From Verrucomicrobiota bacterium (GTDB taxonomy: Bacteria; Verrucomicrobiota; Verrucomicrobiia; Opitutales; Opitutaceae), in assembly GCA_030916665.1 (NCBI GenBank), contig JAUPWC010000252.1, positions 1 through 7,536 on the forward strand: a stretch of DNA of 7,536 nucleotides. Direction: 5' to 3'. The position numbers and the translations under genes were made by a program. Of this stretch, positions 1 to 5,511 are shown piece after piece; the first letter of the stretch is position 1; each line of letters starts with the position of its first letter. The notes under the pieces were generated by a model. The model searched no databases. It had not been told where the DNA came from and saw only the letters and a program-made list of their open reading frames with translations.

Positions 1-760
1 CGGTGCCGGCGGCCATGACGAGGGCGCAGGTGACCAAAACCCAGCGGTCCACGGTGACCTCCGGGGTGTGGAGGAAATGGGCCCAGGCCGGCAGGTCGTT
101 GAAGGCGCCGCTGGTCGTGCCGGTGAAGAGGGCGAGCGCGATGATGCCCATGGTCTTCTGGGCGTCGTTGGTGCCATGGCTGAAGCCCATCCAGGCCGCG
201 CTCACGAGCTGCAGCTTGCCGAACACGCCGTTCACGATGCGCGGGGTGAGTTTCTTGATGAAGATCAGCAGGAGGAACATCAGGAAAGCCCCGCCGAAGA
301 AGCCGATGATCGGCGACGTGAACATCGGGCCGACCACCTTGGGCCAGAGGCCGATGGCCTTGCCCTTGGCGTCCACGGCGGCCCAAGTCAGCACGTTCCA
401 GTCGCCGTCGGCGGAGGCGAGGGCCGCGCCGCAGAGGCCGCCGATGAGCGCGTGGCTGGAACTGGAGGGCAGGCCGAGCCACCAAGTGATGAGGTTCCAG
501 ATGATCGCGCCGACCAGGGCCGAGAAGATCGTGGCCATCGTGACGACATTGGTGTCCACGAGACCCTTGCCGATGGTGGTGGCGACGGCAGTGCCCGCGA
601 GCGCGCCGACGAGGTTGAAAAAGGCGGCCAGCCAGATCGCCTGGCGCGGGGTCAGGACCTTGGTCGAGACAACGGTGGCGATGGCGTTGGCGGCGTCGTG
701 AAAGCCGTTGATATACTCGAAAATCAGCGCCGTCAGGAGGACGATCAGGAAAATGGTCAT
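1..760 (-). CDS. pit: PiT-family inorganic phosphate permease (3' end outside window)
   Basis: Membrane permease that takes up inorganic phosphate (or metal-phosphate) driven by an ion gradient. Reading the minus strand from ATG at 760 gives an uninterrupted frame of about 253 codons to the window edge, so the C-terminal part is missing. The N-terminal family signature NGFHDAANAIATVVSTK sits at about residues 18-34. The internally duplicated copy, SHGTNDAQKTMGIIAL, follows about 180 residues later. Several hydrophobic segments (residues 2-14, a central stretch containing FFGGAFLMFLLLIFI, and others) fit a polytopic inner-membrane protein. The SSSSHALIGG motif in the middle is also typical of this family. 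The start lies 31 bp downstream of the DUF47 stop, so the two genes are almost certainly cotranscribed, a common pairing for PiT permeases. No clear Shine-Dalgarno is visible. Family assignment is firm; the substrate (phosphate rather than sulfate) is inferred from the motif and the partner. Confidence 0.93.
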   Translation of the reverse strand, partial: MTIFLIVLLTALIFEYINGFHDAANAIATVVSTKVLTPRQAIWLAAFFNLVGALAGTAVATTIGKGLVDTNVVTMATIFSALVGAIIWNLITWWLGLPSSSSHALIGGLCGAALASADGDWNVLTWAAVDAKGKAIGLWPKVVGPMFTSPIIGFFGGAFLMFLLLIFIKKLTPRIVNGVFGKLQLVSAAWMGFSHGTNDAQKTMGIIALALFTGTTSGAFNDLPAWAHFLHTPEVTVDRWVLVTCALVMAAGT

Positions 761-791
761 GGGGCTCGGCCGCGGGTGCGGGCAGTCGGGC

Positions 792-1427
792 TCAGGAGTA
801 TTTCAGCATGATCAAGAACACCACCTGACCGGCGTCGCGCGCGCGGTCGATGGCGGCTTCGACGAGATCGTAGAGTTCCATGAGGATGACGACATCCTTG
901 GCGTCGTGCGGGCCGTTGTAGAGGTCCTTCACGAGGGCGAGCATCACCTTGTCGGCTTCGCCCTCGGCGAACTGGAGCTTGGAATGCTGGTCCTGGATGC
1001 GCTCGATCTGTGTGCCCTTGCGGAGCTGGCGCACCATGGCGACGACGCAGTCAATGGCCTGCTCCAGCAGGATGACCTGCTTTTGCAGGCTGTCGCGCGG
1101 CACGCGGGCCGGGCAGATGGTCAGGCGCTCGACGATCTTCTCGACGGTTTTGGGAATCTTGTAGAGGGCGAGGGAGAGGGCCTCGATGTCCTCACGCTCA
1201 AGCGGCGTGACGAAGGTCTTGCAGAGTTCCTCGGTGATCTGCTGGGTGATTCGCTTGTCCTTGCGACGCGACTGGATAATCTCGTGGATGCTCGAGGCGG
1301 AGACCTGGCTGTCCTGGCCCAGGATCCTGGCGAGGAGCGCGGTGCTGGCCTTGGCCTCGTCGGCGCTGGCCTCCAGCAGATCGTAGAACTTCTCTTCTTT
1401 GCCCAGGAGCTTCTTGAACGAAATCAT
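792..1427 (-). CDS. DUF47 / PhoU-like PiT accessory protein
   Basis: A 211-residue, charged, mostly helical cytoplasmic protein of the DUF47 (PhoU-like, TIGR00153) family. The length is normal for the family. The N-terminus (FKKLLGKEEKFYDLLEASAD), the central basic helix with SRRKDKRITQQI and the TPLEREDIEALSLALYKI segment are typical: the last corresponds to the PhoU-like metal-binding helix region with E and D residues. Members are usually encoded beside PiT transporters and are thought to regulate or assist them. Here the gene is first in the pair and the permease follows after 31 bp. ATG at 1427 is the only sensible start, because the conserved N-terminal motif begins at once. No strong ribosome binding site is seen. 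Biochemical function is not established from sequence; the link to phosphate is from family and neighbour. Confidence 0.92.
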   Translation of the reverse strand: MISFKKLLGKEEKFYDLLEASADEAKASTALLARILGQDSQVSASSIHEIIQSRRKDKRITQQITEELCKTFVTPLEREDIEALSLALYKIPKTVEKIVERLTICPARVPRDSLQKQVILLEQAIDCVVAMVRQLRKGTQIERIQDQHSKLQFAEGEADKVMLALVKDLYNGPHDAKDVVILMELYDLVEAAIDRARDAGQVVFLIMLKYS

Positions 1428-1471
1428 GGTCCCGAACCGAAACGGTTGCGCCGAAGACTGGCGAGGCGAAT

Positions 1472-1504
1472 TTTCACAAATGTTACACCGCCATATTTGT
1501 AAAA
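1472..1504. promoter_or_regulatory. Hyphenated inverted repeat upstream of the DUF47-pit operon (candidate operator)
   Basis: ACAAAT at 1476-1481 and ATTTGT at 1495-1500 are perfect inverted copies 13 nt apart. The flanking TTT (1472-1474) and AAA (1502-1504) extend the symmetry with one mismatch, so nine of ten positions match. The element lies 45-77 bp upstream of the DUF47 start, in an AT-rich patch that stands out from its GC-rich surroundings, as expected for a promoter. TTCACA, TTACAC and (minus strand) TTTACA hexamers in the same patch loosely resemble PhoP/PhoB half sites, but their spacing is not canonical. Regulation by phosphate is therefore only a guess. Confidence 0.35.
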
Positions 1505-1509
1505 CGAAG

Positions 1510-1535
1510 TGCCGTCGGCATGATCGCCACCGGCA
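1510..1535 (-). terminator. Hairpin after tRNA-His, possible intrinsic terminator
   Basis: On the minus strand, TGCCG pairs with CGGCA at the base. After a G-A mismatch and a T-G wobble, GGC pairs with GCC around a 6-nt loop (GATCAT). It starts 25 bp past the CCA end of the tRNA and is followed on the minus strand by CTTCGTTTTA, a weak U-rich tail. It could end the tRNA transcript before the DUF47-pit operon. The short T-run makes this uncertain. Confidence 0.4.
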
Positions 1536-1560
1536 GTTTCGTTTCTTGCTGCTTCAAAAA

Positions 1561-1638
1561 TGGGGCGGCCAACGGGACTCGAACCCGCGACCCCTTGAAT
1601 CACAATCAAGTGCTCTAACCAACTGAGCTATGGCCGCC
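1561..1638 (-). tRNA. tRNA-His (anticodon GUG)
   Basis: Read on the minus strand, the sequence folds into a full cloverleaf. The acceptor stem GCGGCCA pairs with TGGCCGC, the D arm is GCTC/GAGC with loop AGTTGGTTA, the anticodon stem is CTTGA/TCAAG with loop TTGTGAT, the variable loop is GGGTC, and the T arm is GCGGG/CCCGT with loop TTCGAGT. The anticodon is GTG, so it reads CAC and CAU. An encoded G at position -1 (base 1638) pairs with C73. This is the identity pair specific to histidine tRNAs and confirms the call. CCA is encoded (1561-1563). Base 37 is A, but base 36 is G, so this tRNA is not an expected substrate of the MiaA encoded later in the window. Confidence 0.98.
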
Positions 1639-1736
1639 GTAAAATTGCGAGCGGGGAGGTTCCATAGCGGCCCGGCGTCTGTCAACACCTTCTCCGGCAG
1701 ATTTCCCGTTGCGACGCAGGATGGGGCGGATTCCCT

Positions 1737-2522
1737 GTGAACATTATGGCCCGGATGCGTTTGCTGACCTTCAACATCGCCCATGCCCGCGGGCCCACGC
1801 CGATCCACCAGAGCCTGCGGGGCGTCTCGGCGCTGCAAAACAACCTCCGCAGGATCGCCCGGCTCATCGAGCGCCTGCGGGTCGATATCGTGGCCCTGCA
1901 GGAGGTGGACGAAAACTCGCGCTGGGCGGGCAGCTTCGACCATCTGGCCTACCTGCAGCTCCACACCGGGCTGGCGCACGCCGTTCACGGCGTGACCAAC
2001 CGCCGTGCCGGCCGCTACCACCTCAACTACGGCAACGCCCTGCTCACGCGTTTTCCCATCCATCACCACGAGACCGTGCCCTTTGGCCGGAGCACGGTGG
2101 GGGAGAAGGGATTCCTTTTTGCCGAGATCGACACCCCGCACGGGCGCGTGCCGCTGGTAAACATCCATCTTAACCACAACTCCCGTCCGAAGCGCCTGCA
2201 GCAGGCCGCCCACCTCATCCGTCATGTCGGCGAGCTGGGCCAGCACCGGGCCGCGCACTGGTGCATGCCGCCGCTCTTCTGTGGCGACTTCAACACGCCC
2301 TCGCACCTGCCCGACGCCACCGCGACGCTGCTCGGCTGGCTGGAGCAGACCAACAACTACACGCTCCTGCCGAAGACCGGCCACACCTTCCCCTCGGCGT
2401 GGCCGGCGCGGGCGCTCGACTACGTTTTCCTGCCGCAGCAGTGCCGTGAGCCGCGCGCCAAGATCGTGCGCAGCCTGCTCTCCGACCATCAGCCCGTGCT
2501 GGTGGAGTTTGCCGCCGGTTGA
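1737..2522 (+). CDS. Endonuclease/exonuclease/phosphatase (EEP) family hydrolase
   Basis: A 261-residue metal-dependent phosphoesterase of the EEP fold (DNase I / exonuclease III / sphingomyelinase superfamily). All hallmark motifs are present in order: LTFNIAH (N13), VALQEVDENS (metal-binding E56), GNALLTRFPI (about 99-108), VNIHLNH (H144), CGDFN (D184, N186), ALDYVF (D228) and the terminal SDHQP (S249, D250, H251). The protein should therefore be catalytically competent. No signal peptide or transmembrane segment is seen, so it is probably cytoplasmic. The substrate cannot be told: family members cut DNA, phosphoinositides, sphingomyelin or other phosphodiesters. GTG at 1737 has GGCGGA 6 nt upstream. 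ATG codons at 1746 and 1755 are alternatives, and 1755 begins directly at the conserved strand MRLLTFN. It is first of three same-strand genes and lies head-to-head with the tRNA across about 100 bp. Confidence 0.9.
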   Translation: MNIMARMRLLTFNIAHARGPTPIHQSLRGVSALQNNLRRIARLIERLRVDIVALQEVDENSRWAGSFDHLAYLQLHTGLAHAVHGVTNRRAGRYHLNYGNALLTRFPIHHHETVPFGRSTVGEKGFLFAEIDTPHGRVPLVNIHLNHNSRPKRLQQAAHLIRHVGELGQHRAAHWCMPPLFCGDFNTPSHLPDATATLLGWLEQTNNYTLLPKTGHTFPSAWPARALDYVFLPQQCREPRAKIVRSLLSDHQPVLVEFAAG

Positions 2523-2539
2523 GCCGAGGCGGGCGGCAA
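2509..2539 (+). other. GC-rich hairpin across the EEP stop codon, upstream of trpA
   Basis: TTGCCGCC at 2509-2516 is perfectly complementary to GGCGGCAA at 2532-2539, with a 15-nt loop that contains the EEP stop codon. It is followed by only TTT, so it is a poor intrinsic terminator. It could modulate read-through or trpA translation, or be a chance product of GC-rich sequence. Confidence 0.3.
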
Positions 2540-2585
2540 TTTGCGCTCGACCCCCGCCGACCGGCTGCCGACGCTGGACCTTTTC

Positions 2586-3383
2586 ATGGACCGCATCGCC
2601 GCCAGTTTCGCCCGTGCCCGTCAGGAAAAACGCTCCGCCTTCGTGGCCTACCTGTGCGCCGGCGACCCCGATTTCGACACCTCGCTCGCGGCCTGCCGGG
2701 CCGTGATCGCGGCCGGGGCCGATGTGCTGGAGATCGGCGTGCCGTTTTCCGATCCACTGGCCGACGGCCTCACCAACCAGCTGGCCGCGCAGCGCGCCCT
2801 CGACGGCGGCATGACCGCCGCCCGCGTCTTCGAACTGGTGCGCAAGATCCGCGAGACCAGCCAGGTGCCGATCGTCTTCTACACCTACTACAACCTCGTG
2901 TTCTCCAACGGCGTCGAGGCCTACGTGCGCGCCGCCAAGGAAGCCGGCGTGGATGGCATGCTCACGCTCGATTTGCCGCCCGAGGAGGCCGCCGACGTGC
3001 AGGCCGCCTGCGGCAAGCACGACCTCAAGACCGTTTTCATCGTCGCCCCGACCACGCCCGCCTCGCGCCTGCCGATCATCGGCGCCGCGGCCAGCGGGTT
3101 CATCTACTACGTGTCCCGCGAGGGCGTCACGGGCGTGCGCGACCAGGTCGCCTCCAACATCCCCGAGGCGGTCGCGGCCATCAAAAAGCACACTGCGCTG
3201 CCCGTCGTCGTGGGCTTCGGCATCTCGACCCGCGACCAGGTGCGCCAGGTGGCCCGGCACGCTGACGGCGTCGTCGTGGGCAGCGCCTTGGTGAACGTCA
3301 TCAAGGCCGGCCTCGCCGACCGCGAGGCCATCGCGCCGAAACTCCAGGCCGTTGCGACGGACCTTGTTGCCGGCACGCGCTGA
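2586..3383 (+). CDS. trpA: Tryptophan synthase alpha chain
   Basis: Cleaves indole-3-glycerol phosphate to indole and glyceraldehyde 3-phosphate, and passes indole to TrpB through the alpha-beta complex in the cytoplasm. From ATG 2586 the protein has 265 residues, a usual family length. The catalytic residues then fall at E49 (LEIGVPFSDPL) and D60, identical to the Escherichia coli numbering, which supports this start over the in-frame TTG at 2541 (15 residues longer). Other active-site segments are AYLCAGDP (21-28), YTYYNLVFSNG (99-109), FIYYVSREGVTG (172-183), VGFGIS (209-214) and GVVVGSAL (228-235). The signature loop reads ADGLTNQ where most TrpA proteins have ADGP-x-IQ. No trpB is adjacent. 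The gene sits 63 bp after the EEP gene and 27 bp before the GGDEF gene, consistent with one transcript. Confidence 0.96.
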   Translation: MDRIAASFARARQEKRSAFVAYLCAGDPDFDTSLAACRAVIAAGADVLEIGVPFSDPLADGLTNQLAAQRALDGGMTAARVFELVRKIRETSQVPIVFYTYYNLVFSNGVEAYVRAAKEAGVDGMLTLDLPPEEAADVQAACGKHDLKTVFIVAPTTPASRLPIIGAAASGFIYYVSREGVTGVRDQVASNIPEAVAAIKKHTALPVVVGFGISTRDQVRQVARHADGVVVGSALVNVIKAGLADREAIAPKLQAVATDLVAGTR

Positions 3384-3410
3384 TTCTGCTTCATTGCGGC
3401 ACCCCCGAGC

Positions 3411-4331
3411 GTGAAACGAATCCTCCTCATCGACGACAACCCCACCGCCCAGGAGATGCTCTCGCGGATGGTGCCGCGGTTCGGGGACGGCCCGTGGGAG
3501 CTCGACTGGGCCGACACCTACGACCGGGGCCTGAAGAAACTCACGGAGGGCGGCTACGCCGTGTGCCTGCTCGACTACCGGCTCGACGACGGCAAGGACG
3601 GCCTGGCGCTCCTCAAGGCGGCGCGCGCCGAAGGCAACACTACGCCGACAATCTTCCTTACCGCCGAGACCGACCCCGCGCTCGATGAGCAGGCGCTGCA
3701 GGCGGGCGCGATGGACTTTCTGGTCAAGGCCGAGTTCACCCCACGCATGCTCGCGCGTTCGGTTCGCTACGCCCGCAAGATGGGCGACACGCTGGAGCAG
3801 CTGCGCCTGCTTTCCATTCACGATGGCCTGACCGGCCTGAAGAACCGCCGCGAGTTCGAGCGCCTGCTGACCGAGGAATGGCAGCGTTGCGCGCGTTTTC
3901 AGCGGCCCTTTGCGCTCGTCGTGTCCGACATCGATCACTTCAAACGCATCAACGACACCTACGGCCATGCCGCCGGCGACGTCGTGCTGAAGCATGTGGC
4001 CAATCTCCTGACCGGCCAGTTGCGCACGGTGGACCACCTCGCGCGCGTGGGCGGCGAGGAATTTGCCATCATCATGGTCGAGACGAATCTCGACGACGCC
4101 CGGCAGATCATGGAGCGCCTTATCGCGCTGCTGGCCGCCGCGCCCTGCACGCTCCCGGACAACGGCGGCACGGTGAACGTCACGCTTTCCGCCGGCATCG
4201 CGATGATGCCCGAGGATGCCGACACGACGCAGGCCCTGTTCGAGATCGCCGACAAGGCGCTCTACACCGCCAAGCGCAGCGGTCGCAACCGGGTCGTCAC
4301 GTCTGCCGGCATGGCCGCGCTCAAGGCGTAA
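3411..4331 (+). CDS. Response regulator with GGDEF diguanylate cyclase domain
   Basis: A 306-residue two-domain signalling protein predicted to make cyclic di-GMP when phosphorylated. The receiver domain (about residues 1-122) has the acidic pair D8/D9, the phosphoacceptor D55 (LLDYRLDDG), T84 and K106. K106 is followed by A rather than the usual P, as in the LVK-type receivers that end in ARSVRYA. A short helical linker (LEQLRLLS) leads into the GGDEF domain (about 138-295), which opens with HDGLTGLKNRREF. It has the substrate/metal region SDIDHFKRINDTYGHAAGD (172-190) and an active GGEEF signature at 214-218. RTVD at 205-208, five residues before GGEEF, is an intact inhibitory I-site (RxxD). 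The GTG start is followed directly by the first receiver strand, and no ATG alternative exists. No sensor kinase is in the window. It is the last gene of the run and is convergent with the lipid kinase gene. Confidence 0.95.
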   Translation: MKRILLIDDNPTAQEMLSRMVPRFGDGPWELDWADTYDRGLKKLTEGGYAVCLLDYRLDDGKDGLALLKAARAEGNTTPTIFLTAETDPALDEQALQAGAMDFLVKAEFTPRMLARSVRYARKMGDTLEQLRLLSIHDGLTGLKNRREFERLLTEEWQRCARFQRPFALVVSDIDHFKRINDTYGHAAGDVVLKHVANLLTGQLRTVDHLARVGGEEFAIIMVETNLDDARQIMERLIALLAAAPCTLPDNGGTVNVTLSAGIAMMPEDADTTQALFEIADKALYTAKRSGRNRVVTSAGMAALKA

Positions 4332-4345
4332 TTACGGGGTGCTCG

Positions 4346-4421
4346 TTCTCGGGCTGGTTTGATTTTGTAGGGGCGCGCCCGCGGGCGAGGACAAGCCACG
4401 CCCCTACAATCGCGCCGAGAA
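4346..4421. repeat. Nested inverted repeats between convergent genes (REP-like element or bidirectional terminator)
   Basis: Three symmetries are stacked. The outer pair is TTCTCGG (4346-4352) and CCGAGAA (4415-4421). The main pair is TTGTAGGGGCG (4365-4375) and CGCCCCTACAA (4399-4409), 11 of 11 matching. A 12-bp perfect palindrome CGCCCGCGGGCG (4376-4387) lies inside. The element fills most of the 107-bp gap between the GGDEF gene and the lipid kinase gene, which converge here. It may serve as a terminator for both; the T-rich tract on the left (TTTTG) would follow the minus-strand hairpin if read as AAAA/TTTT, but no long U-tract is present. The GTAGGGGCG core is reminiscent of dispersed repeats in environmental bacteria. 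Copy number cannot be seen from one window. Confidence 0.6.
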
Positions 4422-4438
4422 TCCGGGTTGTGATCGCT

Positions 4439-5335
4439 CTACCTTGGCGCGTCGGTGCCTTCCACCGGCACCATGATCCGCAAGCTGCGGGGGCGCACGG
4501 TGATCTCCAGGCGCGAGACCTCGGCGCGCGGCTCGCCGTCGGTGTGAATCCAGCCCGGGCGCTCGCGCTCGATGACGAACTGCCCGCCCTGCCAGCGTTG
4601 CACCGAGGCCGTGCGGTAGAGCGAGCCGCTGAACAGGCGCCAGAGCAACGGCACGGCGTTGTGCAGGCCGACGTGCGGCACGGCGGTGAGGTTCAGCAGG
4701 CCGTCCTCGACCGAGGCGCCGGGGGCGATGAAGGCGTTGTTGCCGTATTGCGAGGAGTTGGAGATCGCCAGCGTGAAGGCCTCGACGCGGTCGCGACCGG
4801 CCGGGTGGTGGAGCAAGTAGCGCTCGGGCGGGTAGGCGCGCCACGCGGCGGCGCTGGTGCGCAGGTAGCCGCTGAAGCCGCGCGAGGTGAGCGTAGCGAA
4901 GCGGCTGGCGATGAGCGCCTCGAAGCCCGTGCCGGCCACACAGAAGAACGGGTCATGGTTGACCATGCCCGTGTCGATGGCGAGCGGCCGGCCTTCCAGC
5001 AGCGTGCGGAAGGCGCCGCGGCCCGGCCGGCGGATGCCGAGGTGGCGGCCGAGGCCGTTGCCCGAGCCGCAGGGGATCAGCCCGAAGCAGGTCGGCGTAT
5101 CCACGAGCGCGCTGGCGACCTCGTTCATCGTGCCGTCGCCGCCGATCGCCACGACCAGCGTGCAACCCTCGTCCACGGCGCGGCGGGCGAGCTCGGTGGC
5201 ATGGCGCGGACGCTCGGTGGCGACAACGGCGGCGTCCCAGCCGTGCTCGGCGATGAATTCCTTCGCCCGGTCGCGCAGATGCGGATTGCGGCGGTTGCTG
5301 CCGGAGTGAGGGTTGAAGATGAACCGGGCTTTCAA
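4439..5335 (-). CDS. Diacylglycerol kinase-family lipid kinase (YegS/LCB5 type)
   Basis: A 298-residue ATP-dependent lipid kinase of the DAGK catalytic family (YegS, DgkB, LCB5-like), probably acting on diacylglycerol or a related lipid at the cytoplasmic face of the membrane. Motifs in order: FIFNPHSG (residues 5-12), nucleotide-binding AIGGDGTMNEV (63-73), IPCGSGNGLGRHLG (87-99, the family's GTGNDLAR motif with SGN), VAGTGFEA, the EDGLLNLTAV segment (C-terminal domain) and a final HTDGEP. The frame stays open upstream to 5482, but TTG at 5335 is chosen for two reasons: GGGAGG lies 7 nt before it, and the family's first beta strand starts at once. The extra upstream codons run into the palindromic repeat and do not resemble the family. 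The lipid substrate cannot be read from sequence. Confidence 0.9.
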   Translation of the reverse strand: MKARFIFNPHSGSNRRNPHLRDRAKEFIAEHGWDAAVVATERPRHATELARRAVDEGCTLVVAIGGDGTMNEVASALVDTPTCFGLIPCGSGNGLGRHLGIRRPGRGAFRTLLEGRPLAIDTGMVNHDPFFCVAGTGFEALIASRFATLTSRGFSGYLRTSAAAWRAYPPERYLLHHPAGRDRVEAFTLAISNSSQYGNNAFIAPGASVEDGLLNLTAVPHVGLHNAVPLLWRLFSGSLYRTASVQRWQGGQFVIERERPGWIHTDGEPRAEVSRLEITVRPRSLRIMVPVEGTDAPR

Positions 5336-5342
5336 GCGATGA

Positions 5343-5348
5343 CCTCCC
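5343..5348 (-). promoter_or_regulatory. Shine-Dalgarno GGGAGG of the lipid kinase gene
   Basis: On the minus strand GGGAGG is separated by 7 nt from the TTG at 5335. It is the strongest ribosome binding site seen in the window, and it decides the start in favour of TTG over upstream in-frame codons. Confidence 0.8.
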
Positions 5349-5422
5349 AAGCCAAGCCGCGGATGGCCCGGAAGGCACGGTTTTTGTTGTGACGATTCCG
5401 AGACAGGGTGGGGTAGGGATCC

Positions 5423-5484
5423 CTGTGGGAGCGAGCTTGCTCGCGACTCCGGGTGTTCAGTCGCGAGCAAGCTCGCTCCCACAG
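5423..5484. repeat. REPIN-like perfect inverted repeat (two REP hairpins head-to-head)
   Basis: Arms 5423-5448 and 5459-5484 are perfect reverse complements over 26 of 26 bases, with a 10-nt spacer (CCGGGTGTTC). Each arm is itself a hairpin: GCGAGC, a 2-nt loop (TT or AA), then GCTCGC. The arm core GTGGGAGCGAGCTTGCTCGC closely matches the REP sequences known from Pseudomonas and several other genera. REP doublets of this form (REPIN/BIME) are short non-autonomous elements mobilised by REP-associated tyrosine transposases (RAYT). No RAYT is encoded here. The element lies in the 176-bp gap between divergent genes, between the lipid kinase start and miaA. Confidence 0.88.
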
Positions 5485-5485
5485 T

Positions 5486-5491
5486 TTTAAA
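5486..5491 (+). promoter_or_regulatory. Possible -10 element for miaA
   Basis: A short AT-rich stretch, TTTTAAAT (5485-5492), lies between the palindromic repeat and the GGA ribosome binding site (5503-5505) of miaA. It is the only -10-like sequence in the 27 bp available. A matching -35 would have to lie inside the repeat's right arm and is not evident. The promoter could equally be upstream of the repeat. Confidence 0.22.
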
Positions 5492-5511
5492 TCGGGCTTT
5501 GCGGATGCGAG

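Noticed and set aside
68..811. Plus-strand open frames (also 3-701 and 708-1502) over the pit and DUF47 genes
   Set aside because: They are antisense to well-conserved PiT and DUF47 proteins, and their translations are compositionally biased.
1561..1638. Functional link between tRNA-His and miaA
   Set aside because: MiaA modifies A37 next to A36 in tRNAs that read U-starting codons; this tRNA has G36, so it is not an expected substrate.
1554..4037. Very long minus-strand open frame (827 codons) opposite the EEP, trpA and GGDEF genes
   Set aside because: It is antisense to three genes with complete, recognisable motifs, spans the tRNA, and its translation is low-complexity H/G/R/V-rich text with no known domain. 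It is a codon-bias shadow typical of high-GC DNA.
3878..5392. 504-codon plus-strand open frame over the GGDEF and lipid kinase genes
   Set aside because: It crosses the end of the GGDEF gene, the palindromic intergenic gap and the antisense of the kinase gene; the translation is Arg/Ala-rich without a fold. Shadow frame.
5336..5482. N-terminal extension of the lipid kinase to an upstream ATG
   Set aside because: The extension is translated from the palindromic repeat, lacks family similarity, and bypasses the strong GGGAGG site 7 nt before TTG 5335.
5423..5484. CRISPR repeat or phage attachment site
   Set aside because: Only one inverted pair is present, with no direct repeats, spacers, cas genes or integrase; the internal hairpins fit REP elements better.
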